Assembly (NCBI GenBank): GCA_013874835.1 | Contig: CP059430.1 | Coordinates: 948,864 to 1,012,863, forward strand | Direction of reading: 5' to 3' | DNA from: Carnobacteriaceae bacterium zg-84 | GTDB taxonomy: Bacteria > Bacillota > Bacilli > Lactobacillales > Aerococcaceae | DNA: 64,000 nt | Shown: positions 52,894-62,522 of the stretch, one piece after another | Numbering within the stretch: the first letter of the stretch is position 1 | How the letters are laid out: each line of letters starts with the position of its first letter | Translations under genes and position numbers: made by a program | The notes under the pieces: generated by a model | Database searches by the model: none | Told to the model about the DNA's origin: nothing | What the model saw: only the letters and a program-made list of their open reading frames with translations

Positions 52894-53676
52894 TTACTCT
52901 GATTTATGCTGATACACAGAAAATGTTGCATCTAGTAAAGTCTTTGTATAAGGATGTTGTGCTAAATGTAATTCACTACTCTTTAAAATTTCCACAATCT
53001 CACCTTGATACATCACAAGTATTCTATCTGTCATTTGTTTCACAACAGCTAAATCATGACTAATAAAAATACTTGCCATTTGATACATTTGATGCAGTTG
53101 TTTGAGTAAATCTAAAATATTCTTTTGAACAGAAACATCTAAAGCACTCGTTGCCTCATCATAAATAACAATATCTGGATGAATAGAAATAGCTCTAGCA
53201 ATCACAACTCTTTGGAGCTGTCCTCCACTAAGTTCATGAGGAAATGCCTCTAAATAGGATTCATCTAATCCAACAGAGGTTAATAATGTCTTTGCTGTTT
53301 GCTTTGCTTCTTCTCGGGTTTGAATACCATAATTGACTAAACTTTCAGATAGAAATGTACCAATACGCATTCTTGGACTAAATGCAGCTAAAGGATTTTG
53401 AAAAACCATTTGAATATGTTGACGATACTCTCGCATTTGTTTAGCATTAAACGTTGTCACATCTTTATTCTTATACCATATTTGTCCTTTTGTCACTGAA
53501 TGTAAACCGAGTAGCACTTTTGCCAATGTACTTTTACCACTGCCACTTTCACCAACAATTCCTAGACATTCATTTTGATGTAAAGAAAAAGATATTTGTT
53601 TTAAAGCGGTATAATCCTGTTTGTTTTTAAATATTTTATCAACATTTTCAACACGTAAAATCATATCTTTATCCAT
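52894..53676 (-). CDS. Oligopeptide/nickel-type ABC importer ATPase (second)
   Basis: 260 aa, DppF/NikE-like. Walker A GESGSGKSTL, Q-loop MVFQNP, signature LSGGQLQRV, Walker B IVIYDEATSALD and the switch His in IFISHD are intact. It forms a heterodimer with the other ATPase, encoded directly upstream with an 8-base overlap. It lacks the long C-terminal oligopeptide-transporter extension. Confidence 0.9.
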   Translation of the reverse strand: MDKDMILRVENVDKIFKNKQDYTALKQISFSLHQNECLGIVGESGSGKSTLAKVLLGLHSVTKGQIWYKNKDVTTFNAKQMREYRQHIQMVFQNPLAAFSPRMRIGTFLSESLVNYGIQTREEAKQTAKTLLTSVGLDESYLEAFPHELSGGQLQRVVIARAISIHPDIVIYDEATSALDVSVQKNILDLLKQLHQMYQMASIFISHDLAVVKQMTDRILVMYQGEIVEILKSSELHLAQHPYTKTLLDATFSVYQHKSE

Positions 53677-54454
53677 TCTCTACCTCACTCAAACTTGGTG
53701 TTGCCTCAATTAAAGCTTTCGTATACGCTTCTTTTGGTCGATAAATAATATCATCTCTATTTCCATACTCGATAATTCGTCCGTCTTTCATCACAGCTAT
53801 TTTATCACTCAAATAAGACGCAACACTCATATTATGCGTGACCATTAAAATAGCTGTTTCCTCTTTGGATAATTGAATAAAATGTTTCACAATATCTGCT
53901 TGTGTCGTTACATCTAAGGCACTCGTTGGTTCATCTGCCAATAATAATTTTGGTTTAAATGTTGTTGCCATAGCAATAGACACACGTTGCTGCATGCCTC
54001 CACTTAATTCAAATGGATAAGCATTTAATACTCTATCTACATCGCATAAATGTACTTTTTCTAACATCATTTTCTGTATGTGTTTTTGCTCTTGTTTATC
54101 TATTACACCGTGCAAACATAAATATTGTTCATATTGTTTACCTATTTTTTTCATCGGATTGAAAAAAGCACCCGGATTTTGAAAAATCATCGTCATATCT
54201 TTTCGATTCACACGATACATTGTTTTATTTTCATGGAGAGGTGTTTCTTCTAAATAAATCGTGCCCGTTTCTATTGTAGCCGTTGAATTTAATAAACCGG
54301 AAATCGCACTTAATAAAGTGCTTTTACCACTACCACTTTCACCAACGACTGTTAAAATCTCTCCTTTTTTCAACGATAAATTCACATGCTGTACGACACA
54401 TTTTTCACCATAGTAAATAGACAGATTTTCTATTGACATAACATTTTTACACAT
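53669..54454 (-). CDS. Oligopeptide/nickel-type ABC importer ATPase (first)
   Basis: 261 aa, DppD/NikD-like. Walker A GESGSGKSTL, MIFQNPGAFFNP, signature LSGGMQQRVSIA, Walker B LLLADEPTSALD and VTHN are present. At 261 aa it lacks the C-terminal Fe-S/extension region of DppD and fits the shorter NikD/CntD types. It lies after a hairpin that separates it from the binding-protein part. Confidence 0.9.
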   Translation of the reverse strand: MCKNVMSIENLSIYYGEKCVVQHVNLSLKKGEILTVVGESGSGKSTLLSAISGLLNSTATIETGTIYLEETPLHENKTMYRVNRKDMTMIFQNPGAFFNPMKKIGKQYEQYLCLHGVIDKQEQKHIQKMMLEKVHLCDVDRVLNAYPFELSGGMQQRVSIAMATTFKPKLLLADEPTSALDVTTQADIVKHFIQLSKEETAILMVTHNMSVASYLSDKIAVMKDGRIIEYGNRDDIIYRPKEAYTKALIEATPSLSEVENG

Positions 54455-54473
54455 AATATCCCTCTAATAATAG

Positions 54474-54500
54474 AATAGAGCTGAGAATCTCAGCCCTATT
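54474..54500 (-). terminator. Intra-operon hairpin
   Basis: AATAGGGCTGAGA and TCTCAGCTCTATT form a stem (minus strand) between the fused permease/binding protein gene and the ATPase genes, with only a short T-rich tail. It may reduce ATPase transcription relative to the binding protein or protect the upstream mRNA. Confidence 0.5.
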
Positions 54501-54502
54501 AT

Positions 54503-56872
54503 TTATTCAACTGTTAAATCTTTCGTAATGAAGTAATAATCAATTGGGAAAGACACAACATTTTTCACTTTTTTAGTAGCAACTGAATTTGTAATACCTG
54601 TTGTTAAATAAATATTCGCAACATCTTTATTTAAAATTTGTTGACCTTGAATGGTTAATTCAACACGTTTTTGTTGATCAAATTCTGTTACCAATTCTTC
54701 AACAATTTTATCAAATTCTGGATTAGAGTAACTTCCAAAATTGTCTGTTCCATGTGTTGAGTAGTTTTGTTCCATAAAGCGTTTTGAATCACCAGTTGTT
54801 GCTGTAATGTAACTGAACAAGAAAATATCAAAGTCTTTCGCAACTTTAGATTCATTGATGTTTTCTGTTAAGTTAATATTCAATGCAATACCCACTTCTT
54901 TTAATTGTGATTGTAAAACTTCTGCCAAAGGCGATGCTTGCGCAAGGGACAATGTAAAGGCTAATTTTTTACCATCTTTTTCTAAAATGCCATCTGATCC
55001 TGCAACAAAACCAGCTTTTGCTAATAAATCTTTTGCTTTTTCAGAATCATACGATTGTTTATCAATTTTATCGTATCCATAACCTGCGCTTCGTGGGAAA
55101 GCTGCTCCAACAGCTTCTCCGCGTACAATTTTGGCTAATTTTTCTCTATCAATCGCATACGCCATTGCTTGTCGAATCTCTTTATCTTTTAAAAACGCAT
55201 TTTTATGATTTAATGCCATATAATAAACGCGTAATGACGGAACTTCTAAAATTTGGAAGTCAGCATTTTTAGATAATTGTTCCAAACCAACGCCACTTAT
55301 TTTTTGAGCAATTTGAACATCTCCTGATTGTAATGCTAATAAACGTGTATCGTCATCTTCAATATTACGAACAGTTAATGTATCTAATCCCGGTTTACCA
55401 TTCCAATAATGTTCATTCGCAACTAATTCAATTTGTTCTTCTTTTTTCAATTCTTTAACAGCATAAGGTCCAGTTGTCACTGGTTTTGTTGCGATGCTTT
55501 CTTCTGGTTGAGATGTATCAATAATCGTAAACAATGGCTCTGTTAAGTTTGCTAACAATGAACCATAAGGCTCTGTTGTATGATAAAGTACATATTCTCC
55601 GTCAACTTCAATCTTATCTAATTTGGCATTACTTTTTGCACGCTCATCTTTTGAAATAACACGTTCAATACTTTTCTTCACATCTTCTGGTGTCATTACT
55701 TTTCCATTACTAAATTTAACACCTTGTCGAATGTGGAATTTCCAAGTTTTCTCATTCACAACTTCCCATTTATCTGCTAGTTGTGGCTCAAATTTCATGT
55801 GTTCATTGACTGTCACTAATGTTTCTGCTGCACCAATACGAGATAAAGTCCACGCATTCCATCCATTTGCTGGATCTAAATCATCTCCAAACCAATATAG
55901 TGCTGCTGTTAAATGTTTTGCTTCTTTTGTTTCGGCTTTTTCTTCCATTTTAGATGTTCCACACCCTACTAAAACGAATAATAAAGCAATCAAGATACTC
56001 CATTTAGATGTAAATTTTTTCAATGACATTTTTTTCTTCCTTTTTTCTTTTATATTTTCTTTTGGATCAAGAATTTCTCTTAAACTATCTCCCAATAAAC
56101 TAAATAAAATTACACTTATAAAAATGGCTAATCCGGGAAAGACTAATAGCCACGGTGCATGTTGAATATATGGTTTTCCTTCACTCAACATATATCCCCA
56201 CTCTGGATGAGGAGGTTGTGCTCCTAACCCTAATAAAGATAAACTTGATAGAGTGAGTAATTTCTCACTAAAATCTTGTGTTAATAAAACAAGTATATGC
56301 GGCATAATATTAGGTAATAAGTAGGTGAAAAACAATTTTGGTGTTTTGGCACCTCCTAATTTAGCTTCTTCAATAAATTCAGCATGTTTTAAAGATAAAA
56401 TCATAGCACGTACAACACGAGCATAAGCTACCCACCCCGTCACACTAATTGCCACAATAATATTGACTGTACCTGTTCCTAATACACTAACAATCACAAT
56501 CGTAAAAATCATACTTGGAAATGCTAAAATCATATCAGATAATCGCATCACAACGGTATCTACCCATTTATATGATAAAGCACATATAACCCCTAGTAAC
56601 ATACCTATTACAGCAACAAAACACACAATCGCAATGGCTGTCACTAATGACGTCATCCCACCATACAAAACACGAGAAAAAACATCTCTACCTAAATGAT
56701 CTGTTCCCATTAAAAATGATGTGTTTGGCGATTGTAAAATATGTTCATAAAACAAATCATATGGACTATAAGGTGCTATGTATGGAGCTAAACAAATAAT
56801 ACCGAATAAGCAGATAATACCACTAATACATATAATAAATTGTTTATTCTTTAAGGCTCTTTTAATATACAT
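54503..56872 (-). CDS. ABC permease fused in frame to its substrate-binding lipoprotein
   Basis: 789 aa with no stop between two parts. Residues 1 to about 281 are a DppC/NikC-like permease (GTDHLGRDVFSRVLYGG, AKLGGAKTPKLFFTYLLPN as coupling helix). From Met282 a complete lipoprotein follows: signal ALLFVLVGC with lipobox Cys304, then a SBP_bac_5 domain (VKFSNGKVMTPEDVKKSIER, TGPYAVKEL, LRVYYMALNHKNAFLKDKEIRQAMAYAIDR). AAAAGGAAG before Met282 would also allow separate translation from 56029 (508 aa). Normally these are two proteins. Substrate is nickel-metallophore or peptide; overall layout (B, C+A, D, E) fits nik/cnt/opp types. Confidence 0.85.
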   Translation of the reverse strand: MYIKRALKNKQFIICISGIICLFGIICLAPYIAPYSPYDLFYEHILQSPNTSFLMGTDHLGRDVFSRVLYGGMTSLVTAIAIVCFVAVIGMLLGVICALSYKWVDTVVMRLSDMILAFPSMIFTIVIVSVLGTGTVNIIVAISVTGWVAYARVVRAMILSLKHAEFIEEAKLGGAKTPKLFFTYLLPNIMPHILVLLTQDFSEKLLTLSSLSLLGLGAQPPHPEWGYMLSEGKPYIQHAPWLLVFPGLAIFISVILFSLLGDSLREILDPKENIKEKRKKKMSLKKFTSKWSILIALLFVLVGCGTSKMEEKAETKEAKHLTAALYWFGDDLDPANGWNAWTLSRIGAAETLVTVNEHMKFEPQLADKWEVVNEKTWKFHIRQGVKFSNGKVMTPEDVKKSIERVISKDERAKSNAKLDKIEVDGEYVLYHTTEPYGSLLANLTEPLFTIIDTSQPEESIATKPVTTGPYAVKELKKEEQIELVANEHYWNGKPGLDTLTVRNIEDDDTRLLALQSGDVQIAQKISGVGLEQLSKNADFQILEVPSLRVYYMALNHKNAFLKDKEIRQAMAYAIDREKLAKIVRGEAVGAAFPRSAGYGYDKIDKQSYDSEKAKDLLAKAGFVAGSDGILEKDGKKLAFTLSLAQASPLAEVLQSQLKEVGIALNINLTENINESKVAKDFDIFLFSYITATTGDSKRFMEQNYSTHGTDNFGSYSNPEFDKIVEELVTEFDQQKRVELTIQGQQILNKDVANIYLTTGITNSVATKKVKNVVSFPIDYYFITKDLTVE

Positions 56873-57807
56873 TAAATATCCTCCAATCGAACACGAGGAT
56901 TTAATACATGATACAATAAATCAACGATTAAATTGATACTGACAAAAATAATCGACATCCACAATACATAGCCTTGAATAATTGGATAATCTCTATTTTT
57001 AATAGCTTCCATGACTAAACGACCGACGCCTTGCCAACCAAAAATCGTTTCAATAATGACGGTACCACCTAATAAAGCACCAATGGTCATCCCAAAATTT
57101 GTTAGAACTGGTAATAACGCATTGGGTAAAATCTCTTTTAACATAATATGTCGATAAGAAAAACCTAATGATTTCAAACCTTTTACATAATCTTTTTGAT
57201 GTTCTTCTAATATTTGATTGCGAATCTGCCTTGTATAAACAGCAATCATCCATATAGATAAGGTCAACATAGGCAAAATAAGATGTCTAAACGTACCATA
57301 TCCTGACACAGGTAATAATTGAAAGGACACAGAAAATGTATAAATCAAAATGAGTGCTACCCAAAAACTAGGCATCGCAACACCCAAAAACGAAAAAAAA
57401 CGTATCAGATAATCTATCCATTTTCTTTCATAAATAGCAGATACTATCCCCAAAAATAGACTAGATATTGCAGAAACAAACGTAGTTGCTGAAACTAATA
57501 CAAGCGTATTCGGAATTGTTTCCTTTAATTTGTCTGATACTGGTTTTTGATAACGATAAGACATTCCTAAATCACCTTTAGAAATATTCGATAACCAACT
57601 AATATACTGTTCTAAAAAAGATTTATTTAAACCTAATTTTTCTTTCTCTTTTTCAATAACTGACTTATCTACTTGTTGTTGCATGTTTTCATACTTCATT
57701 GTAATAGGATCTGATGCAATGACATTCATCAGTGAAAAAGTTATGAAAGATATGCCAAACATCACAAAAACAAGTTGTATCAATCTTTTCCAAATAACTT
57801 TCTTCAT
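56872..57807 (-). CDS. Oligopeptide/nickel-type ABC permease (first)
   Basis: 311 aa, DppB/NikB-like with six membrane helices. Family phrases include KEKLGLNKSFLEQY, GDLGMSYRYQKPV, KSLGFSYRHIMLKEILPNALLP (coupling region) and the closing YHVLNPRVRL. It overlaps the next gene by a base at its stop. First gene of the transporter operon behind a good promoter. Confidence 0.9.
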   Translation of the reverse strand: MKKVIWKRLIQLVFVMFGISFITFSLMNVIASDPITMKYENMQQQVDKSVIEKEKEKLGLNKSFLEQYISWLSNISKGDLGMSYRYQKPVSDKLKETIPNTLVLVSATTFVSAISSLFLGIVSAIYERKWIDYLIRFFSFLGVAMPSFWVALILIYTFSVSFQLLPVSGYGTFRHLILPMLTLSIWMIAVYTRQIRNQILEEHQKDYVKGLKSLGFSYRHIMLKEILPNALLPVLTNFGMTIGALLGGTVIIETIFGWQGVGRLVMEAIKNRDYPIIQGYVLWMSIIFVSINLIVDLLYHVLNPRVRLEDI

Positions 57808-57873
57808 ATTAAAACGATACTCATCATCCTTTCTTTAAAGTAAACAATCGTAAACACTTCTATTTACAACTAT

Positions 57874-57902
57874 ATTCTACATCATTAAGATTTGAATATC
57901 AA
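57874..57902 (-). promoter_or_regulatory. Promoter of the peptide/nickel ABC operon
   Basis: TTGATA (57897-57902) and TAGAAT (57874-57879) are 17 bases apart on the minus strand, about 70 bp before the first permease gene. The remaining upstream stretch to 58078 is AT-rich with nothing else recognised. Confidence 0.7.
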
Positions 57903-58078
57903 TATAAAAATAGACTTTATTACGTTTTACGAAAGAAAATAATTTATCGAAAAACACTCATTTTCATTGATATAATTAGATCTTTTAATATCATTTAAAT
58001 TTTTCAAGAAAAAGAAAACGATATAAATCGAAATAAACTTTTTATCATAATACATAAAATGATACATCTATTAGTCTA

Positions 58079-58128
58079 TAAATAAATCATGTTGGTGGAG
58101 CTATCCACCAACATGATTTATTATAGAG
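58079..58128. mobile_element. Isolated ISL3 end with its subterminal palindrome
   Basis: The sequence CCACCAACATGATTTATTATAGAGCC and its mirror AAATCATGTTGGTGG form a near-perfect palindrome identical in layout to the left end of the intact ISL3 copies. No transposase follows. It lies between the promoter of the ABC operon and the end of nox. Confidence 0.65.
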
Positions 58129-58139
58129 CCTAATTTAAA

Positions 58140-58177
58140 AGGTGTTGATAGCTTCCTTTCGGAAGGCTATCAACACC
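58140..58177 (-). terminator. Terminator of the NADH oxidase gene
   Basis: GGTGTTGATAGC and GCTATCAACACC, with inner TTCC/GGAA, form a strong stem. On the minus strand it is followed by TTTTAAATTA. Confidence 0.8.
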
Positions 58178-58205
58178 TAAAAGGCTATACCTTTTGATAA
58201 ATAAA

Positions 58206-59579
58206 CTAATCTTTAGCTGTTAAAGCAGCCATTGTAATATAGTTATAAGGTTTGTTGAAGTGTGGTAAGAAGAAGATGTCTAATAAAGCTAATCTTTCAA
58301 TTGTTACTTTTTCTTGAATAGCTAATGAGAACATATGAATACCCATTGACATATCTTCTTTAGATGCCATTTGGCAACCTAAGACAACACGAGTGTCTTT
58401 GTCGTAAACGATTTTGATTTTTACTTCATGGTTGTCATGTTCAATAAATTCTGGTTTTTGTAAATCAGAAAATTCTGTAACAACAGCATTATATCCAGCA
58501 CGTTTTGCTTTTTCTAATGTTAAACCTGTTGATACCATTTTTAGATCATAAATACAAATACCGTTTGAACCTTGTACACCAATTGATTCTAAATGTTTAC
58601 CAGCTACATTGTGTGCAGCAACTAAACCTGAACGAACAGCATTTGTTGCTAATGCAATGTAACTTGTATCGTTAATTGAGTTATCATAAACTGTTGCACA
58701 GTCACCAATCGCATAAACATCTTTCATGCTTGTTTCTTGAGATTTGTTAACTAAGAATGCACCATTTCTGAATAATTCTAATCGACCATTTCCTAATGCT
58801 GTATTTGGACGGAAACCAACAGCTAAAATAACCATATCAACATCAAATGTTTCTTTATCTGTTACTAAGCGTTCAACTTTACCATTTCCTTCAACAGCTT
58901 GTACTGTTTGACCAAATGCTAATTTAATATTGTGATCTTTTAAGTTTTGGCTCATCAATTCTGTGAAATCTTTGTCATAGTATCCACCTAAACATGTTTC
59001 AGCAACATCTACTAAAGTAACTTCTTTACCTAAGCGTTCAAATGCTTCAGCAAGTTCTACACCAATATAACCCGCACCAACAACTGCAACACGTTTGATG
59101 TCTTTATTTTTTAATTTTTCAATCACTTCTTCAGAGTTTTGGTACAATTTAACAAATTGTAAGTTTTCTAAAGTTGCTTTAAATTCACGTGTACCTGGTA
59201 CTAATTCAACACCTTTAATTGGTGGAATAATTGGTTGTGAACCTGTTGCTAAAATCAATTTTTCGTATGATTCAACATGTTTTTCAGTACCGTTAATCAG
59301 TACGTGAACTTCTTTTTTATCAAAATCAATTGATTCAACTGGTGAATTCATATAAACTTTTGCACCAGCAGCTTCTAATTTTTGTTTGTCTGAATAGAAT
59401 AATCCTTCTGGACCTGCAATTTGTTTCCCAATCCATAAAGCCATTCCGCAACCTAAAAATGAAATATTTGAGTTTTGGTCAAATACAACAACTTCATTTT
59501 GATCGCCATAATTTCCTAAGATTGTATTGATACACGCTGTACCGGCATGGTTTGCTCCGACAACAACAATTTTACTCAT
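58206..59579 (-). CDS. nox: NADH oxidase (flavin, Cys-based, probably water-forming)
   Basis: 457 aa. FAD motif [13 protein letters not shown] at the N-terminus, redox-active Cys44 in [14 protein letters not shown] motif [17 protein letters not shown] and second FAD motif DVYAIGDCA. This matches the streptococcal/enterococcal Nox family, which reduces O2 to water through a single Cys-sulfenic acid and regenerates NAD+. CoA-disulfide reductases are close relatives and cannot be fully excluded. The ATG at 59579 with AAAGGTTGG before it is preferred; the frame extends 49 codons upstream through the promoter. Monocistronic. Confidence 0.92.
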   Translation of the reverse strand: MSKIVVVGANHAGTACINTILGNYGDQNEVVVFDQNSNISFLGCGMALWIGKQIAGPEGLFYSDKQKLEAAGAKVYMNSPVESIDFDKKEVHVLINGTEKHVESYEKLILATGSQPIIPPIKGVELVPGTREFKATLENLQFVKLYQNSEEVIEKLKNKDIKRVAVVGAGYIGVELAEAFERLGKEVTLVDVAETCLGGYYDKDFTELMSQNLKDHNIKLAFGQTVQAVEGNGKVERLVTDKETFDVDMVILAVGFRPNTALGNGRLELFRNGAFLVNKSQETSMKDVYAIGDCATVYDNSINDTSYIALATNAVRSGLVAAHNVAGKHLESIGVQGSNGICIYDLKMVSTGLTLEKAKRAGYNAVVTEFSDLQKPEFIEHDNHEVKIKIVYDKDTRVVLGCQMASKEDMSMGIHMFSLAIQEKVTIERLALLDIFFLPHFNKPYNYITMAALTAKD

Positions 59580-59649
59580 CTGTTTATCCAACCTTTCTAT
59601 TGTGAAAAATGTAATTTGCAATAGTATGATAACTCTTACTACACTACAT

Positions 59650-59677
59650 AGTATAACACATTTTTTTTCTGTTGCAA
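59650..59677 (-). promoter_or_regulatory. Promoter of nox
   Basis: TTGCAA (59672-59677) and TATACT (59650-59655) are 16 bases apart on the minus strand, about 70 bases before the start codon. Confidence 0.7.
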
Positions 59678-59798
59678 TCTTATTTATATACGTTTCCATA
59701 TTTATTTTGGAGGTATTTTTCACCATATTTATCCAAAATTTTCAAGTTCTATAATAAAGTGTACTAGTCAATGTATTTAATAGTCTTTTCAACGATAG

Positions 59799-59838
59799 AA
59801 AAAGGTAGTGAATGAGAATAACCATTCACTACCTTTTA
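59799..59838 (-). terminator. Terminator of the fmt-rsmB-stp-prkC operon
   Basis: AAAGGTAGTGAATG and CATTCACTACCTTT form a perfect 14-bp stem followed by TTCTATCG on the minus strand, 4 bases after the prkC stop. The stem matches the hairpin at the 3' end of the ISL3 copies and may derive from one. Confidence 0.85.
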
Positions 59839-59841
59839 TTT

Positions 59842-61755
59842 TTAGTATCTTCTTCTCGTCGTTTCTGTAGTTGTTTCAGTTGTCGTTGTTTGATTTTGTT
59901 TTCCTCTTGAAATGGTAATCGTTACTTCAACACCCTCTTTAATTACTGACCCTGCAGGAATAGATTGTTGGATCACAGTACCAACTGGATTTTCAGAATA
60001 CTCTTGTTTTAGAATATATGTCACACCTAAGTCACTTAATTGATTTTCAACAAATTCTTTACTAGAGCCGTATAGATTTGGCATTGTAATTTCTTTTTTA
60101 CCAATACTCACAAAAAATTTCACACTCGTTTGTGTTGGGTTTACTTTTGTTCCAGCTGTAATGGACTGATCGACAATATAGCCTTCTTTAACTGTATTAC
60201 TATGAACCTCTTCTTTTGTGACATTAAATCCTTCAGAAACCAATTTCCCTTTGACTGTTTCAAATAATTGGTTAGTATAATTTTCAAAAGTAATTTCTCC
60301 CGAACTTACTGTAAAAGTAACAACGGTTCCTTTTGGTGTCACTTTCGTACCACTTTGGATACTTTGCGATATGATATATCCCGCTTTAACCGTTGCACTC
60401 GCTTCTGTTTTACGTTCAATGATATATCCTTTTTTTATCAGTTCTGTATAAATAGCACTGTATTCTTTATTCGTGTAGTCCTCAAATGTTTCCATATTTT
60501 CTCCTGAACTCACATATAAAATCACTTTGCTATTTTGTTTCACCACAGTATTACTTTTTGGATCTGTCTTAATTGCCATACCTTCTTTGACAGTATCACT
60601 TTTTTCTTTTTCTACTTTTTCAACAATTAACCCAATATCTGCTAACAATTTAGTAGCATCTACTTCTGTTTTTCCAACAACCTCTGGCACTTGGACATCT
60701 TTAGGTCTATTAGCTAGTAAAAACATTGTTCCTGCACCAATAACGAGCAAGGCAGCAAATAACATCGCAAACAAAACAAAACCTTTTTTACTCTTTTTCT
60801 TTTGCGGTTTAAATGTTGGCTTGGACGGGGGAGTCTTAGGTTTTACGACAACATTGCCACTCACATTACTAGGCTGTTTCACAACTGGTTTACCGCTAGG
60901 TTCTATAAATTTCTTTTCATTTTGTCGACTTAATTTTAGACAGGTTCTTAAATCTTGTAACATGCTCGTACATGACGGATAACGATATTTTGGATTTTTA
61001 GTAGTCGCTCTTAATAAAACATTTTCTAAACTTTGCGGTACTGTTTGAACAGCATTTTCAACAATACTCGGCATTGGACTTTGGAAATGTTTCATGGCAA
61101 TAGATACAGCTGAATCTCCATTAAATGGCACTTCTCCCATAATCAATTCATACAAAATAATCCCTAAAGCATAAATATCAGATTGATTCGTAGCTGAGCC
61201 GCCTCTAGATTGTTCAGGTGAAAGGTAATGAATAGAGCCTACCAGAGTATTAGTTTGTGTAACGGCTGTATCACTCAATCCGATCGCAATACCAAAATCA
61301 GTAATTTTAATCACTCCGTCTTTTCTGATTAAAATATTTTGTGTTTTTAAGTCACGGTGAATAATCCCTTTATGATGCGCAACAGAAACAGCATTGACGA
61401 CTTGTGTCATAATGTTGACAACTTCAACCAATGATAGTGGATAATGTTCACGAATATACTGCTTCAAATCAGTTCCGTCAACATGTTCCATAACTAAATA
61501 TCTATTTTGCCCATCATCGTCTACGTCGTATAACTCTACAATATTTTCATGAACAAGTTCACTGACTGCACGTGCTTCACGTTGAAATCTTTTTAATGTT
61601 TTTTCATCATTATAAAAATCGTAGCGTAAAATTTTAACAGCGACTTGTCTATCCAAAATTAAATCTTTCGCTAAATAGACTGTTGCCGTACCACCGCTAC
61701 CAATAAAACGTTCAAGTTTATAACGTTGACTTAGAACATCTCCAACTGCTACCAT
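59842..61755 (-). CDS. prkC: PASTA-domain Ser/Thr protein kinase
   Basis: 637 aa (StkP/PknB/PrkC family) membrane kinase that senses muropeptides or lipid II and controls cell wall growth and division. The cytosolic kinase domain has GSGGTATVY, VAVKIL, HRDLKTQNIL and DFGIA. One membrane helix (about residues 328-350, VLFAMLFAALLVIG) leads to four extracellular PASTA repeats (from about 360), the last ending in ITISRGK. A Thr-rich tail closes the protein. It follows stp by 2 bases; the pair is a conserved kinase/phosphatase unit. Confidence 0.96.
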   Translation of the reverse strand: MVAVGDVLSQRYKLERFIGSGGTATVYLAKDLILDRQVAVKILRYDFYNDEKTLKRFQREARAVSELVHENIVELYDVDDDGQNRYLVMEHVDGTDLKQYIREHYPLSLVEVVNIMTQVVNAVSVAHHKGIIHRDLKTQNILIRKDGVIKITDFGIAIGLSDTAVTQTNTLVGSIHYLSPEQSRGGSATNQSDIYALGIILYELIMGEVPFNGDSAVSIAMKHFQSPMPSIVENAVQTVPQSLENVLLRATTKNPKYRYPSCTSMLQDLRTCLKLSRQNEKKFIEPSGKPVVKQPSNVSGNVVVKPKTPPSKPTFKPQKKKSKKGFVLFAMLFAALLVIGAGTMFLLANRPKDVQVPEVVGKTEVDATKLLADIGLIVEKVEKEKSDTVKEGMAIKTDPKSNTVVKQNSKVILYVSSGENMETFEDYTNKEYSAIYTELIKKGYIIERKTEASATVKAGYIISQSIQSGTKVTPKGTVVTFTVSSGEITFENYTNQLFETVKGKLVSEGFNVTKEEVHSNTVKEGYIVDQSITAGTKVNPTQTSVKFFVSIGKKEITMPNLYGSSKEFVENQLSDLGVTYILKQEYSENPVGTVIQQSIPAGSVIKEGVEVTITISRGKQNQTTTTETTTETTRRRY

Positions 61756-61757
61756 TA

Positions 61758-62507
61758 TTACCCTCTCCTTTCATTTTGTTCTTCATATTTCATAATCAAT
61801 ACACTAATATTATCTCGTCCTCCAGCGACATTGGCTTTCTGTATCAATCCTTTGACACGATCATCAACTGCTGGATATTCTTTAAATGATGATGCAATTT
61901 CTTCATCTGAGAGCATGTCTGTTAATCCGTCGGAACAAATCAATATACCGTCATTATCTATCAAAGTCACTGTTGTAACATCTATTTGTACTGTTTTTTT
62001 ATTACCAACAGCTCTTGTAATGACATGCTTCATCGGATGATTTTTAGCTTCTTCTTCATTTAAACCACCTAAAGCTAACAAATCATTCACAAGTGTATGA
62101 TCATACGTTACTTGTTTAATAGCCCCGTGTCGATAAACATACACACGACTATCTCCCACATGTGCTGTAATCAATTTATCATCTATCATAATCGCACAGA
62201 CAATCGTTGTTGACATACCTTTTAAATCTGAGAAACGATTTGCTTGATTAAATATTAGCTCATTAACTTCTTCTATTCGTGATGTTAACCAATGGGAAAT
62301 AGTATCCATAGTGATGTCTTTTTCTTGTTTCCACATATCTCCCATATATGTTAAAGCTGTTTTGCTTGCAACTTCTCCAGATTGATGTCCCCCAACACCG
62401 TCGCATAAAACACATAAATATAAACCGTCTTTATTTTGAAAAACGTCAACGGCGTCTTCATTTATGACACGTTTCATACCTACATCTGTTTGAAAAGCTA
62501 TTTTCAT
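61758..62507 (-). CDS. stp: PP2C-family Ser/Thr phosphatase
   Basis: 249 aa cytosolic metal-dependent phosphatase that reverses the action of the PASTA kinase. Metal-binding Asp residues lie in RVINEDA, CDGVGGHQSGE, CSDGLTDML and GGRDNISVL. AATGGAGGTG lies just before the ATG. It sits between rsmB and prkC in the usual Firmicutes order. Confidence 0.95.
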   Translation of the reverse strand: MKIAFQTDVGMKRVINEDAVDVFQNKDGLYLCVLCDGVGGHQSGEVASKTALTYMGDMWKQEKDITMDTISHWLTSRIEEVNELIFNQANRFSDLKGMSTTIVCAIMIDDKLITAHVGDSRVYVYRHGAIKQVTYDHTLVNDLLALGGLNEEEAKNHPMKHVITRAVGNKKTVQIDVTTVTLIDNDGILICSDGLTDMLSDEEIASSFKEYPAVDDRVKGLIQKANVAGGRDNISVLIMKYEEQNERRG

Positions 62508-62522
62508 TGGTACACCTCCATT

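Noticed and set aside
59600-59640. Rex-type operator before nox
   Set aside because: Only one half site (TTCACAA) is visible; the symmetrical partner is missing.
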